A stretch of DNA of 52,552 bases from Candidatus Omnitrophota bacterium. GTDB lineage: Bacteria > Omnitrophota > Gorgyraeia > Zapsychrales > Fredricksoniimonadaceae. Shown in pieces: positions 41,212-50,043 of the stretch. Made by a program: the position numbers and the translations under genes. Under the pieces are notes generated by a model. That model made no database searches, was not told the origin of the DNA, and saw only the letters and a program-made list of their open reading frames with translations. Each line of letters begins with the position of its first letter. Within the stretch, counting starts at the first letter, position 1. The stretch covers positions 1 to 52,552 of the forward strand of contig CAIOTT010000025.1 of the NCBI GenBank assembly GCA_903861305.1, given 5' to 3'.

Positions 41212-42728
41212 ACGAAAAAGATATCTTTGATGACGGCAAGACCTTCCTTACCTCGACGCTCCAGCGCATGATCCTCGTGCTGAAGGCGTCATCGGGGTCG
41301 CTGTTCCTTTTCAACCAGCGCGACAATGAACTGGTGCTCAGCGCCTACTACAACGCCAAGGGCTTTGTCCTCACGGATATCAAGAAACAGATCGGCGAAG
41401 GCGTGGCGGGCTCGGTGCTCAAGATCCGCCGCGCGATCCTGGTCCACGACATTGACAAGGACCCGCGTTTCAACAGCAACGGCTTTGAGCATTATCACGG
41501 CAAGTCCTTCATCTCCATCCCGCTTTTTTGCAACGATGAATTGATCGGCCTGATCAATATCACGGACAAGGTGTCCGGCGAGCCGTTCACCGAGGAAGAC
41601 CTCGCGTTCGCCGACAACGAGCTCAAGCACCAATTGCACCGCCTGGCCGACCAGCGCGCCATCATTGAGGAAAACCAGTGCCTGCGCGACAAGATCGCCA
41701 AGGCCTCGCGCGGGAAGTTCCAGAACATTACCGGGAAACACCCCCGGATGCTGAAGATCTATTCGCTCATCGAAGCCGTCGCGTCCACACGGGCCACGGT
41801 GCTCATCAACGGTGAAAGCGGGACGGGGAAAAGGCTGGCCGCCCACGCGATCCATAATTGCAATCCCGAGGAACGCAAGAAGCCTTTTGTTGAGGTCAGC
41901 TGCGGGGCGTTGACCGAAACGCTGCTCGACAGCGAGCTTTTCGGCCATGTGAAGGGGGCTTTTACCGGCGCTTTCCGTGACCGCAGCGGGCGTTTCGAGA
42001 TGGCAGACAAGGGCACGATTTTTCTCGACGAGATCGATTCCTTCACGCTGCCCATGCAGGTGAAACTGCTGCGTGTCCTGCAGGACGGCGAGTTCGAACG
42101 GGTGGGCGACGGCAAGACCATCAAGGTCGACATCCGCATCATTGCCGCGACGAACCAGAACCTGCAGAAACTCATCGAGCAGGGGAAATTCCGCAAGGAC
42201 CTCTATTATCGCCTTAATATCATCAATATCGAATTGCCGCCGTTGCGCGAGCGCGTCTCGGATATACCTCTGCTTGTCCACGACCTTATCATCAAGCACG
42301 CGAAGCAGCTTGGCAAGGATGTCCGTTCCGTGTCGGCGGAGACCCTGGAACGCCTGAAGCGCTACCCCTGGCCGGGCAATATCCGTGAACTGGAGAACGT
42401 GATCGAGCGGGCCGTCATCCTGTCCCAGGGCCCGGTCCTTGAACTGCACGACATGCCGGACCATTTCCATAATGTGGAACCATCGATCCATGTCGACGCG
42501 GAATTGTTCCCCGATGTGCCCGATGACAAGCTGCGTTCCGTCGCCAGGGATTCCGAGTACAGGCATATCCTGGACGCTTTGAACGTCGCTGAAGGCAGCC
42601 GTTCCAAGGCCGCTGAGCGCCTGGGCATCGACCGCACCACGCTCTACAAGAAAATGGTCAATCACGGGATGATCAAGGTCAAGAGGAGCCGCACCGCGAA
42701 GGCGTCAATGTTCCCGGCGGAGGCTTGA
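41208..42728 (+). CDS. Sigma-54-dependent activator with GAF sensor domain
   Basis: This 506-residue bacterial enhancer-binding protein has an N-terminal GAF-type domain at about 15-165 (SLFLFNQRDNELVLSAYYNAKG, IPLFCNDELIGLINITDK). The AAA+ domain has Walker A GESGTGKR (about 202-209), the sigma-54 contact loop GAFTGA (about 250), GTIFLDEID and an arginine region YRLNIINIELPPLRER. A Fis-type HTH is at the end (SRSKAAERLGIDRTTLYKKM). Unlike the PrsR regulators of other PEP-CTERM systems it has no receiver domain, so it probably senses a ligand or redox state through GAF. It is the obvious candidate to act at the promoter at 36805. Confidence 0.95.
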   Translation: MNEKDIFDDGKTFLTSTLQRMILVLKASSGSLFLFNQRDNELVLSAYYNAKGFVLTDIKKQIGEGVAGSVLKIRRAILVHDIDKDPRFNSNGFEHYHGKSFISIPLFCNDELIGLINITDKVSGEPFTEEDLAFADNELKHQLHRLADQRAIIEENQCLRDKIAKASRGKFQNITGKHPRMLKIYSLIEAVASTRATVLINGESGTGKRLAAHAIHNCNPEERKKPFVEVSCGALTETLLDSELFGHVKGAFTGAFRDRSGRFEMADKGTIFLDEIDSFTLPMQVKLLRVLQDGEFERVGDGKTIKVDIRIIAATNQNLQKLIEQGKFRKDLYYRLNIINIELPPLRERVSDIPLLVHDLIIKHAKQLGKDVRSVSAETLERLKRYPWPGNIRELENVIERAVILSQGPVLELHDMPDHFHNVEPSIHVDAELFPDVPDDKLRSVARDSEYRHILDALNVAEGSRSKAAERLGIDRTTLYKKMVNHGMIKVKRSRTAKASMFPAEA

Positions 42729-44018
42729 GGCGGGGAGCTTCAGTTCTTCACGGTATTTGGCCACGGTGCGCCGGGCGATCCTGATCGCGTTCTCCTTCAG
42801 CAGTATTCCCGCCAGGTCTTCATCACTCAGAGGTTGTTTCCTGTCTTCACCCTCGATCAGTTCCTTGATCCTGTCTTTGCACAGGTTGGAGGGGGTGAGG
42901 GTGCCGTCGTCCTGTTTTATCCCGCTGGTAAAGAACTCTTTCAGGGCGATGATCCCCTGCGGGGTTTCGGCGTACTTGTTCATGATGATGCGGTAGACCG
43001 TGGATTCATGCATGCTGATCTTTTCAGCGACTTCCCTGCAGCTCAGGGGTTTCATGTTGGCGAGCCCGTTGAGAAGAGCGTCTTTCTGGATGTCGGTAAG
43101 GACCTCCAGGACTTTGCGCAGCGTGCCGTGGCGGCGTGAGATCGCCCGCAGGAGTTCGAGCGCTTCCTGCAGTTTTTCCTTTAAATATTCCCTGGTCTCG
43201 GGTGGGAGGTTCTCGTTCTTCAGGATCTGGCGGTATTCTTCGTTGATGTAGAGCGACGGCAGGTTCTCCTGGTTGATGAATATCTCCAGCGCGCCGTCTT
43301 TCTCGTCGATGAAGATGTCAGGCATCACGGTCTGGTTGTGCCCCGGAGAATAGTTCTGGCCGGGCCTGGGGTTCATGGCCGTGAGCTTTGCGACGCAGAG
43401 TTCAATGTTGGCAACGGACGTTCCCAGGTCCTTCGCGATCTGCGAGAACTTCCGCTTGGCCACGTCATCCAGGTGGCGTTCGATAACAGGCTGCAGCAGA
43501 GGGTCGTTGTCGTTGCGGGTGTTGCACTGGATCAGGAGGCATTCCCGGATGTCGCGCGCGCCGACTCCCGCCGGCTCGAAGGTCTGGATCAATTTCAGGA
43601 TGGTTTCCACATTGCCGGTGGGCAAAGACAGGGTCTCGCTGATCTCGGCGAGGCTTGCTTTCAGGTAGCCGTCGTCATCGATATTCCCGATGATCTCCTG
43701 GCCGGTCTTCATTTCTTCCGGGGTCAGGGGCGATACCGCCAGCTGGCGCAGGAGCACTTCCTGCAGGGACGGTGCTTTTATCAGCAAAGCAAAGGGATCA
43801 ATGTCGTCTTCGGGCGCAGCCTTGCCGGAATTCCCTGAGTGGCGTGAGGCGTGCCGCACGGAAGGCGCGGCCCCGGAATCTTCCAGGAAGGGGTTGTTCT
43901 CCAGCTCCTCGTTGAGCAAGCCGTTAAGGGCCGCCAGAGGCAGGCTGAGGATCTTCAATGATTGTTTGAGCTCCGGGACCATGAGTTTCCGGAGTTCGGT
44001 CTTTTGGGATAAATTCAT
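42705..44018 (-). CDS. rpoN: RNA polymerase sigma-54 factor
   Basis: This 437-residue RpoN has the activator-responsive region I at the N-terminus (MNLSQKTELRKLMVPELKQ), then LLNEELENNPFLED, a core-binding region, an HTH segment and the RpoN box ARRTVAKYREEL near the end. The start is at 44018, where GAAGGAAA precedes ATG; the track start 30 bases upstream is less likely. It is the only minus-strand gene and it overlaps the activator's 3' end by 24 bases, so the two transcripts converge and are antisense there. It faces away from the cvfB-like gene across 139 bases in which I see no convincing promoter. Confidence 0.95.
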   Translation of the reverse strand: MNLSQKTELRKLMVPELKQSLKILSLPLAALNGLLNEELENNPFLEDSGAAPSVRHASRHSGNSGKAAPEDDIDPFALLIKAPSLQEVLLRQLAVSPLTPEEMKTGQEIIGNIDDDGYLKASLAEISETLSLPTGNVETILKLIQTFEPAGVGARDIRECLLIQCNTRNDNDPLLQPVIERHLDDVAKRKFSQIAKDLGTSVANIELCVAKLTAMNPRPGQNYSPGHNQTVMPDIFIDEKDGALEIFINQENLPSLYINEEYRQILKNENLPPETREYLKEKLQEALELLRAISRRHGTLRKVLEVLTDIQKDALLNGLANMKPLSCREVAEKISMHESTVYRIIMNKYAETPQGIIALKEFFTSGIKQDDGTLTPSNLCKDRIKELIEGEDRKQPLSDEDLAGILLKENAIRIARRTVAKYREELKLPASSLRREH

Positions 44019-44157
44019 AGGGTTTCCTTCTACACAACTATAGCTCATGAGAGGCTAAAAAAACAAGGTGTTACCCGATCTGTTTCAATTTTACAACACC
44101 GCGCAAGTTCCCGGGATATTGTGGTATTATTATAAGAAAAATTGAAGGGAGCATCAC

Positions 44158-44973
44158 GTGACGCAGGTGAATAAACCGCGGGGATCAAAGGTTGTCAAGG
44201 ATCCGGACAGTATCGCTGACCCGGCCGCACTGGTCGGGATGTTCGATCATTTCAAGGTTGTTTCCGTGACCGATTTCGGCGCTTTTCTGGACTGGGGTTT
44301 TTCCAAGGACCTTTTTGTCCCCTGGGTCGAACAGCAGCGCAAGATGCGCGAAGGTGAATCCTATATCGTTTACATTTATTGCGATGACAAGGGCCGCTTC
44401 GCGGGGTCGTCCAAACTGGAGAAGCACCTCGTCGATGTCCCTGTCGATATCAGGATCGGCGACACGGTCGACCTGCTGATCTGCGAGGCGACGCCGCTGG
44501 GGTACAAGGCCATCGTCAACAATGCTTACCGGGGCCTGCTTTACAAGCAGGAAGTGTTCCAGCCCCTGAAATACGGGCAGAGGACCTCGGGCCTGGTCAC
44601 CAAGATCAGGGAAGACGGCAAGATCGACCTGGCCCTGCAGAAAACGGGGTACCAGCCGGTGAGCGATCTTTCGAAAAAGATCCTGGACCATCTGCAGGCG
44701 TCCGGCGGCTCAAGCCCTCTGACGGATAAAACTCCGCCGGAGGAGATCTACCGTTTGTTCGGCATCAGTAAAAAGAAATTCAAGATGGCCATTGGCCTTT
44801 TGTATAAAGAACGCCAGATCACGATCGAACCCTTGGGCATCAAACGCGCGGCACCTGCTGCGCCGACGGTTGCTGCGCTGAAGCCGTCCTTGCCTGAGAA
44901 AAAAATACAGGGACCGGGGGGCACAAAACCGGTCTTCCCTGCGCAGAAGGCGCGCGGGAGGGCTTTAAGGTGA
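44158..44973 (+). CDS. S1-domain RNA-binding protein, CvfB-like
   Basis: This 271-residue protein resembles CvfB/YitL. It has S1-type OB folds (FKVVSVTDFGAFLDWGFSKDLFVPW; DTVDLLICEATPLGYKAIVNNAYRGLLYKQEVF; RTSGLVTKIREDGKIDLALQK) and then a winged helix (PPEEIYRLFGISKKKFKMAIGLLYKERQI). A basic Ala/Pro-rich tail of about 45 residues is added. The start is GTG 44158, chosen because GAAGGGAG lies 6 bases before it and no ATG fits. It is probably an RNA-binding post-transcriptional regulator. Confidence 0.85.
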   Translation: MTQVNKPRGSKVVKDPDSIADPAALVGMFDHFKVVSVTDFGAFLDWGFSKDLFVPWVEQQRKMREGESYIVYIYCDDKGRFAGSSKLEKHLVDVPVDIRIGDTVDLLICEATPLGYKAIVNNAYRGLLYKQEVFQPLKYGQRTSGLVTKIREDGKIDLALQKTGYQPVSDLSKKILDHLQASGGSSPLTDKTPPEEIYRLFGISKKKFKMAIGLLYKERQITIEPLGIKRAAPAAPTVAALKPSLPEKKIQGPGGTKPVFPAQKARGRALR

Positions 44974-44994
44974 TCGTTGTTGACGGCTCACGGA

Positions 44995-45092
44995 GCGGCT
45001 TGCGGATAGGCTTCGCCGCGCAGAGTTCGGGCTTTTTCTAATAGGAAAGGAAAGCCCTTCACAATGCGCGGCTGCGCATATCCTCCAGCCGC
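44995..45092. repeat. Long imperfect inverted repeat with nested hairpin
   Basis: A 28-base left arm (44995-45022) matches the complement of a 28-base right arm (45065-45092) at 22 positions. The outer GCGGCT and inner GCCGCGCA blocks are perfect. Inside lies a second pair, GGGCTTT (45029-45035) and AAAGCCC (45051-45057). It fills most of the 160-base gap between the cvfB-like gene and the antiporter. No T-run follows, so a MITE-like element or large RNA hairpin is likelier than a terminator. No gene is seen here. Confidence 0.6.
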
Positions 45093-45133
45093 TTTCTACG
45101 CAGGGGGATCCTTGCGAAGTTTTTGGAGGTTGT

Positions 45134-46330
45134 ATGGAAACTATGTTCGCTACGGCGGCGCTTTGGTTGGGGCTTGCGGTCCTGGCCGCTGTTATCGCGT
45201 ATCACTTGAAGATGTCCATCGCTTTGGTGGAGATATGCCTTGGCGTCGTTGCGGCGGCGGCCATGGGGCATTTTTTCGGGCCTGACGCGCTGGGCAATAA
45301 TGCCGAGTGGCTGCGTTTTCTGGCGTCGACGGGCGCGGTGCTCTTGACGTTCCTCGCCGGCGCCGAACTTGATCCGCGTGTCATGCGCGCAAAATTGGGC
45401 GAGGTCAGCACTGTCGGTATTGTTGGTTTTTTAGCGCCTTTCCTGGGCTGCGCGGCGGTGGCGTATTTTATCCTTCACTGGGATGCCCGGGCCAGCTGGC
45501 TTGCCGGGCTTGTCCTGTCCACCACATCCATGGCGGTGATCTATTCGGTGATGGTCGAGACCGGCCTCAACAAGACCGAGTTCGGCAAGGGGATCCTGGG
45601 GGCGTCGTGCGTCAATGACCTCGGGTCGGTCCTGGTGCTGGGGATCCTCTTCGCGCCTTTCACGTACAAAACGGCCGTCTTTATCAGTGCGGCCGTGGCC
45701 GGCCTTGCCGCATTCCCGTGGGTCACGGCGCTGCTGACGAGGGTCTATGGCCAAAGGACCGCGGCGGTCAGGGTCAAGTGGCTGATGTTCGTCCTTTTCG
45801 GGCTGGGGGCGCTGGCGTACTGGGCCGGGAGCGAGGCGGTGGTGCCCGCGTATATCGCGGGGATACTCCTGGCTGAATTCGCGGCGCGCGAGGAACACTG
45901 GGTCCGGCGCCTGCGGACGCTGACGGTCGGGTTCCTCACACCGTTCTATTTCCTGCGCGCAGGGACGCTCGTTTCGCTCAAGGCCCTGGCGGCCGCTCCG
46001 GGTGTCCTGGTATGCCTGCTGGCCGGGAAGGTCGTCTCCAAGATATTCGGGATCTATCCTGTCATTGCCGGTTTTCGCCGGGAATGTTCGGAGCGCTGGT
46101 TTTACACGCTCATGATGTCCACGGGGCTCACGTTCGGGACGATCGCGGCGCTATACGGGCTTGCCCACGGCATCGTGACGCGGGAACAGTATTCACTCCT
46201 GGTCGCGGCGGTCATTGCCAGCGCTGTTGTCCCGACTTTGATCGCGACGTCCGTTTATCTGCCCCGGCATCTTCTTGCCGGCGCCCCTTCCAGTCCCGGG
46301 GCATCATCCGGTGCTGTGGATGAGGGATGA
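45134..46330 (+). CDS. CPA2-family cation:proton antiporter (Kef-type, no regulatory domain)
   Basis: This 398-residue membrane protein has about 12 helices and CPA2 landmarks: LLTFLAGAELDPRVM, LAGLVLSTTSMAVIYSVMVETGLNKTEFGKGILGASCVNDLGSVLVLG (the ND is the ion-binding pair) and GFLTPFYFLRAGTLVSL. It ends right after the membrane part, so it lacks the C-terminal RCK/TrkA domain of KefB and KefC. It exchanges Na+ or K+ for protons. GGAGG lies before the ATG. Confidence 0.9.
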   Translation: METMFATAALWLGLAVLAAVIAYHLKMSIALVEICLGVVAAAAMGHFFGPDALGNNAEWLRFLASTGAVLLTFLAGAELDPRVMRAKLGEVSTVGIVGFLAPFLGCAAVAYFILHWDARASWLAGLVLSTTSMAVIYSVMVETGLNKTEFGKGILGASCVNDLGSVLVLGILFAPFTYKTAVFISAAVAGLAAFPWVTALLTRVYGQRTAAVRVKWLMFVLFGLGALAYWAGSEAVVPAYIAGILLAEFAAREEHWVRRLRTLTVGFLTPFYFLRAGTLVSLKALAAAPGVLVCLLAGKVVSKIFGIYPVIAGFRRECSERWFYTLMMSTGLTFGTIAALYGLAHGIVTREQYSLLVAAVIASAVVPTLIATSVYLPRHLLAGAPSSPGASSGAVDEG

Positions 46331-46381
46331 GCCGGGCCTGAAAGACGCTTCGACCGCTCTTTTCTCCCTATATATTTCAAC

Positions 46382-46410
46382 TTGACGAAAAATAGGGTGT
46401 GGGATATACT
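46382..46410 (+). promoter_or_regulatory. Sigma-70 promoter upstream of glmU
   Basis: TTGACG (46382-46387) and TATACT (46405-46410) have 17-base spacing, a near-perfect housekeeping promoter. The start would be near 46417, giving a leader of about 84 bases. It probably drives glmU and the coupled prs-rplY-pth genes downstream. Confidence 0.75.
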
Positions 46411-46500
46411 ATCGGACTCTGTGAGGAAAAGGTGTTTCACAGGGCGGTTTTCTGCCATGTGCTGCGCTGTTTTTACGACGGAGACAAGAGCTGGAGTATT

Positions 46501-47766
46501 ATGCCGGAATTGCGGACGATCATCCTGGCTGCGGGCAAAGGCCAGCGGTTCAGATCGGAAAAGCCGAAAGTTTTGCATCAATTGGCCGGAAAGCCTGTCC
46601 TGCATTATGTGCTGGATGTCGCGCAGGCGCTGGGTTCTTTGAGAACATACGTTGTGGCCGGGCATAAGGCCGAGCTCGTGGCCAAGTCCGTCGGCGATCG
46701 TGCCACGGTCGTCCTGCAGAAAGAACAGCTGGGCACCGCGCACGCGGTCCGCTGCTGCGCGCAGCACTTCAGCCATGTGAAGGGCGAAGTCCTTGTGATG
46801 TGCGGAGATACGCCGCTGCTCGACAAGGCCGTCATCCGCAGGCTTGTCGCGGCGCATCGCAGGAACGGCAATGCCGCTACGGTCCTGACCACGCAGCTTG
46901 AGGACGCCTCGGGATATGGCCGCGTGATCCGTGATGCCGGCGGCAAGTTCGCGGCGATCCGTGAGCACAAGGATTGTACCGCCGATGAGCTCAAGGTCCG
47001 CGAGATCAATACCGGCGTTTATTGTTTTGACGCGTCGAAGCTTTTCGCCTCGATCCACGAGATCAAGCAGAACGCGAAGAAAAAAGAATTTTATCTGACG
47101 GATATCATCGAACTTTTCCTGGCGCAGGGCGGCAAGGTCGGTGCTTTTCTCAGCGATGACTGGACCGCGAACCTCGGGCTTAATACCCGCGCGGAACTGG
47201 CGCAGGCCGAACAGATCCGGCGCGCGAAGGTGATCGGACGTTTGATGGCGGGAGGGGTTACGATCGTTGATCCCGCCACGACATATATTGAGGATGATGT
47301 GGTGATCGGGCAGGACACGGTGATCTACCCCTGCACGTATATCCACACCGGTGTCCGCATCGGGCGTGACTGTTCCGTGGGGCCGTTCGCGCGGCTGAGG
47401 CCCGGCACGAAGCTTGGCCGGGGCGTGTGCATCGGGAATTTTGCCGAAGTCTCGCGTTCCGTGCTTGGTGACGGCGCGATGATGAAACATTTCAGTTTTC
47501 TGGGTGATGCCGAGGTCGGGGCGGGCGCCAATATCGGCGCGGGTGCCGTGACCGCGAATTACGACGGGAAGAACAAGAACAAGACGAAGATCGGCAAGCG
47601 CGCTTTCATCGGGTGCGACGCGGTCCTCGTCGCACCGGTATCGGTGGGTGATGGCGCTGTGGCCGGCGCGGGCAGTGTCGTGACGCCGTCCCGGGGTATC
47701 CCGGCCGGCATGGTCGGTGTCGGTGTCCCGGCAAGGGTGATAAAAAAGGCAACTAAACATGAGTGA
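46501..47766 (+). CDS. glmU: Bifunctional UDP-GlcNAc pyrophosphorylase/GlcN-1-P acetyltransferase
   Basis: GlmU makes UDP-GlcNAc for peptidoglycan and lipid A. The N-terminal uridyltransferase has LAAGKGQRF, KEQLGTAHAV, CGDTPLL and GYGRVIRD. The C-terminal left-handed beta-helix has RLRPGTKLG, GNFAEVSRS, KHFSFLGDAEVGAGANIGAGAVTANYDG and KIGKRAFIG. ATG 46501, with GGAG upstream, fits the family N-terminus; the longer track start would place a leader peptide before it. At 421 residues it is about 30 shorter than most GlmU, missing the usual C-terminal arm. It overlaps prs by 8 bases. Confidence 0.95.
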   Translation: MPELRTIILAAGKGQRFRSEKPKVLHQLAGKPVLHYVLDVAQALGSLRTYVVAGHKAELVAKSVGDRATVVLQKEQLGTAHAVRCCAQHFSHVKGEVLVMCGDTPLLDKAVIRRLVAAHRRNGNAATVLTTQLEDASGYGRVIRDAGGKFAAIREHKDCTADELKVREINTGVYCFDASKLFASIHEIKQNAKKKEFYLTDIIELFLAQGGKVGAFLSDDWTANLGLNTRAELAQAEQIRRAKVIGRLMAGGVTIVDPATTYIEDDVVIGQDTVIYPCTYIHTGVRIGRDCSVGPFARLRPGTKLGRGVCIGNFAEVSRSVLGDGAMMKHFSFLGDAEVGAGANIGAGAVTANYDGKNKNKTKIGKRAFIGCDAVLVAPVSVGDGAVAGAGSVVTPSRGIPAGMVGVGVPARVIKKATKHE

Positions 47767-48706
47767 GATCTGCGTTATATCAGGCAATGCGAACCAGGAA
47801 CTCGCGCAGAAAATATGCGCGTGCCTCGATACGCCGCTGGCAGAGGTCCTGTGCGGCCGTTTCAGCGAGGGCGAGATCCGTATCCAGATCGTCGAAAATG
47901 TGCGCGGCAAGGACCTGTTCATTGTCCAGCCGACGTGCCCGCCGACGAATGATAATCTGATGGAGCTGTTGATCCTGATCGACGCGGCCCGCCGCGCTTC
48001 GGCCAAGCGGATCACCGCGGTCGTCCCGTTCTACGGGTACGCACGCCAGGACCGCAAGGACCAGCCGCGCGTGCCGATCACGGCCAAGCTTGTGGCGAAC
48101 CTCATGACCGCCGCGGGTGTCGACCGTTTGCTGTGCATGGACCTTCACGCCAGCCAGATCCAGGGGTTCTTTGATATCCCGGTCGACCACCTTTACGCGA
48201 TCAATACGCTGAGCGAATATTTCGAGCAGATGAACATCAAGAACCTTGTGGTCGTTTCTCCGGATGTCGGCGGCATCCGCATGGCGCGCGCGTATGCCAA
48301 GCGCCTGGGGGCGGGGCTGGCGATCATCGACAAACGCCGCAATTCCCCCGAAGAGACCGAGGTCATGAACATCCTCGGCAAGGTGAAGGGCAAGAACGCG
48401 GTCCTGGTCGACGACCTGGTCGCCACGGGCGGGTCGCTCGTCGAGGCTGTCCATGCGCTCAAAGAGGTCGGCGTCGACAAGGTTTACGCCGCGGTCAGCC
48501 ACGGCGTCCTCTCGGGGTCGGCCGTCGAAAAACTGAACGCCTGCAAGGACCTCGAGGAGCTCATCATGACCGACAGCATCCCGTTGAGCAAAGCAAAACG
48601 TGTTTCCAAGATCAAGCAGTTGACCGTCGCGCCGCTTTTGGCCGAGGCGATCAAGCGTATCCACAATGAACAGTCGATCAGTTGCCTGTTCGAAGTAAAA
48701 AATTAA
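47759..48706 (+). CDS. prs: Ribose-phosphate pyrophosphokinase
   Basis: Prs makes PRPP from ribose-5-phosphate and ATP for nucleotide, His and Trp synthesis. The 315-residue chain has the flexible-loop and catalytic region FYGYARQDRKDQPRVPITAKLVAN, ASQIQGFFDIPVDHLYA, VVSPDVGG and the PRPP-binding loop VDDLVATGGSL. The start overlaps the glmU end. The glmU-prs-rplY-pth order is widespread in bacteria. Confidence 0.96.
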   Translation: MSEICVISGNANQELAQKICACLDTPLAEVLCGRFSEGEIRIQIVENVRGKDLFIVQPTCPPTNDNLMELLILIDAARRASAKRITAVVPFYGYARQDRKDQPRVPITAKLVANLMTAAGVDRLLCMDLHASQIQGFFDIPVDHLYAINTLSEYFEQMNIKNLVVVSPDVGGIRMARAYAKRLGAGLAIIDKRRNSPEETEVMNILGKVKGKNAVLVDDLVATGGSLVEAVHALKEVGVDKVYAAVSHGVLSGSAVEKLNACKDLEELIMTDSIPLSKAKRVSKIKQLTVAPLLAEAIKRIHNEQSISCLFEVKN

Positions 48707-48724
48707 CAAAGGCGGTTAGGTGTT

Positions 48725-49453
48725 ATGGAACAGATTGAATTGAGTGTTGAAACAAGGAATATCAAAGGCAGCGGGGCAGTCAGCCGCTTGCGCAAAAAGG
48801 GCATCCTCCCGGCTGTCATTTACGGTGAAGGCGACGCGCCCCAGACGGTGCAGCTTGCCGCGAAGGATTTTGACAAGATCATCCGCCATCATGAGGCCGC
48901 CAGCGTCATTTATCACCTGCAGATCCTCGAAGCGGGGAAAAAGCAGAAAGAGCTCATGGCGCTCATCAAGGAGGTCCAGCATGATCCGGTGAGCGATTTC
49001 GTCACGCACCTCGACTTCCTGCACATCTCGATGGACAAGGAAATTGCCATCAAGGTGCCGGTGGTCCTCAAGGGTACGGCGATCGGCCTCAAGAAAGAAG
49101 GTTCCACGCTCGAGCATCTGTTGCGCGAGCTTGAGATCATCTGTCTGCCGAAGAATATCCCGAACCATTTTGAAGTGGACGTTACGAAGGTTGACACGCA
49201 TGTGTCGATCCACGTGCGCGACCTGGCCCTTCCGCAGGGCGTGCGCACGAAGGTCGATCCTGACGCGGTCATTGTTACGCTCACGTTCGCGACCCGCGAG
49301 GTCGAGGCAGCGCCTGCGGATGCTTCCGCGCCGACGCCCGAGCTTGAGGTCATCAAGGAAAAACCGAAGGATGCGGCTGCACCGGGTGCCGCGCCTGCGG
49401 CGGGTGCCAAGGCGGCAGCAGCGCCTGCGGCAAAACCTGACGCGAAGAAGTGA
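48725..49453 (+). CDS. rplY: 50S ribosomal protein L25/general stress protein Ctc
   Basis: This 242-residue L25 of the long (CTC/TL5) type has an N-terminal 5S rRNA-binding domain (GAVSRLRKKGILPAVIYGEG, VQHDPVSDFVTHLDFLHI) and a C-terminal beta domain (LEIICLPKNIPNHFEVDVT, LALPQGVRTKVDPDAVIVTL). The last 45 residues are an Ala/Pro/Lys-rich low-complexity tail. It ends in a GTGA overlap with pth. Confidence 0.95.
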   Translation: MEQIELSVETRNIKGSGAVSRLRKKGILPAVIYGEGDAPQTVQLAAKDFDKIIRHHEAASVIYHLQILEAGKKQKELMALIKEVQHDPVSDFVTHLDFLHISMDKEIAIKVPVVLKGTAIGLKKEGSTLEHLLRELEIICLPKNIPNHFEVDVTKVDTHVSIHVRDLALPQGVRTKVDPDAVIVTLTFATREVEAAPADASAPTPELEVIKEKPKDAAAPGAAPAAGAKAAAAPAAKPDAKK

Positions 49454-50043
49454 GAACGCGTTTGATCGTCGGCCTCGGGAATCCGGGCCGGCAGTACGAA
49501 AGAACTCGGCACAACTGCGGTTTTATGGCCGTCGAGAAATTGGCAGGCCTGGCAGGGGCCGCGTTCAGGAAGTGCCGTTACGCTGCGGCGCTGGTGGCTG
49601 AAACGCGCGAAGGGGACCAGCGGACGCTTTTTGCGCTGCCTCAGACGTTCATGAACGATTCGGGGCTCGCGCTCCGCGATATGGCAGCATTTGACAAGGT
49701 GGCGCTGGACGATGTGCTGGTGGTGTGCGACGAGTTGAGGATCGGCATCGGACAGATGAGGCTCAGGCTCGACGGGTCGGACGCGGGGCATAACGGCCTC
49801 AAGTCCATCGCGGCGCACCTGGGTACAGAACGTTACGCGAGGCTCAGGATCGGCATCGGTCCTTTGAAGGCGATGCCCGCGGCGGATGATCAGAGGGATT
49901 TCGTGCTCGGAGCATTCAGCGCGGCGGAAATGAAGATAATCGGAAATGTTCTGGAAAGCGCGTGTGATTGCTGCCGTTTATGGCTCACGGGCGATACGGC
50001 CAGGGCAATGACACTGTATAACAAAAGGAAGGGCGATGAATAA
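49450..50043 (+). CDS. pth: Peptidyl-tRNA hydrolase
   Basis: Pth releases peptides from drop-off peptidyl-tRNA. Of the 197 residues, LIVGLGNPGRQYERTRHNCGFMAVEKL carries the catalytic histidine (TRHN); QTFMNDSG, VVCDEL and GHNGLKSIAAHLG follow. The start is GTG 49450, overlapping the rplY stop; there is no ATG. The next gene, rpsF, starts inside the pth end. Confidence 0.95.
   Translation: MRTRLIVGLGNPGRQYERTRHNCGFMAVEKLAGLAGAAFRKCRYAAALVAETREGDQRTLFALPQTFMNDSGLALRDMAAFDKVALDDVLVVCDELRIGIGQMRLRLDGSDAGHNGLKSIAAHLGTERYARLRIGIGPLKAMPAADDQRDFVLGAFSAAEMKIIGNVLESACDCCRLWLTGDTARAMTLYNKRKGDE

Noticed and set aside
41289-42665. 458-residue ORF on the minus strand opposite the sigma-54 activator
   Set aside because: It is a shadow of a well-supported GAF-AAA+-HTH gene: no domain motif, no ribosome binding site, and composition explained by the GC-rich third positions of the true frame.
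46417-46460. TGTGA...TCACA in the glmU leader as a CRP site
   Set aside because: The half-sites are 12 bases apart instead of 6 and lie downstream of the promoter, so a CRP operator is not supported.
46255-48015. 586-residue minus-strand ORF across the antiporter end, glmU and prs
   Set aside because: It runs opposite three real genes and across the glmU promoter, with no recognisable motif; it is open only because of codon bias on the other strand.
47780-48709. 309-residue minus-strand ORF opposite prs
   Set aside because: Mirror of prs codons and no family motif.
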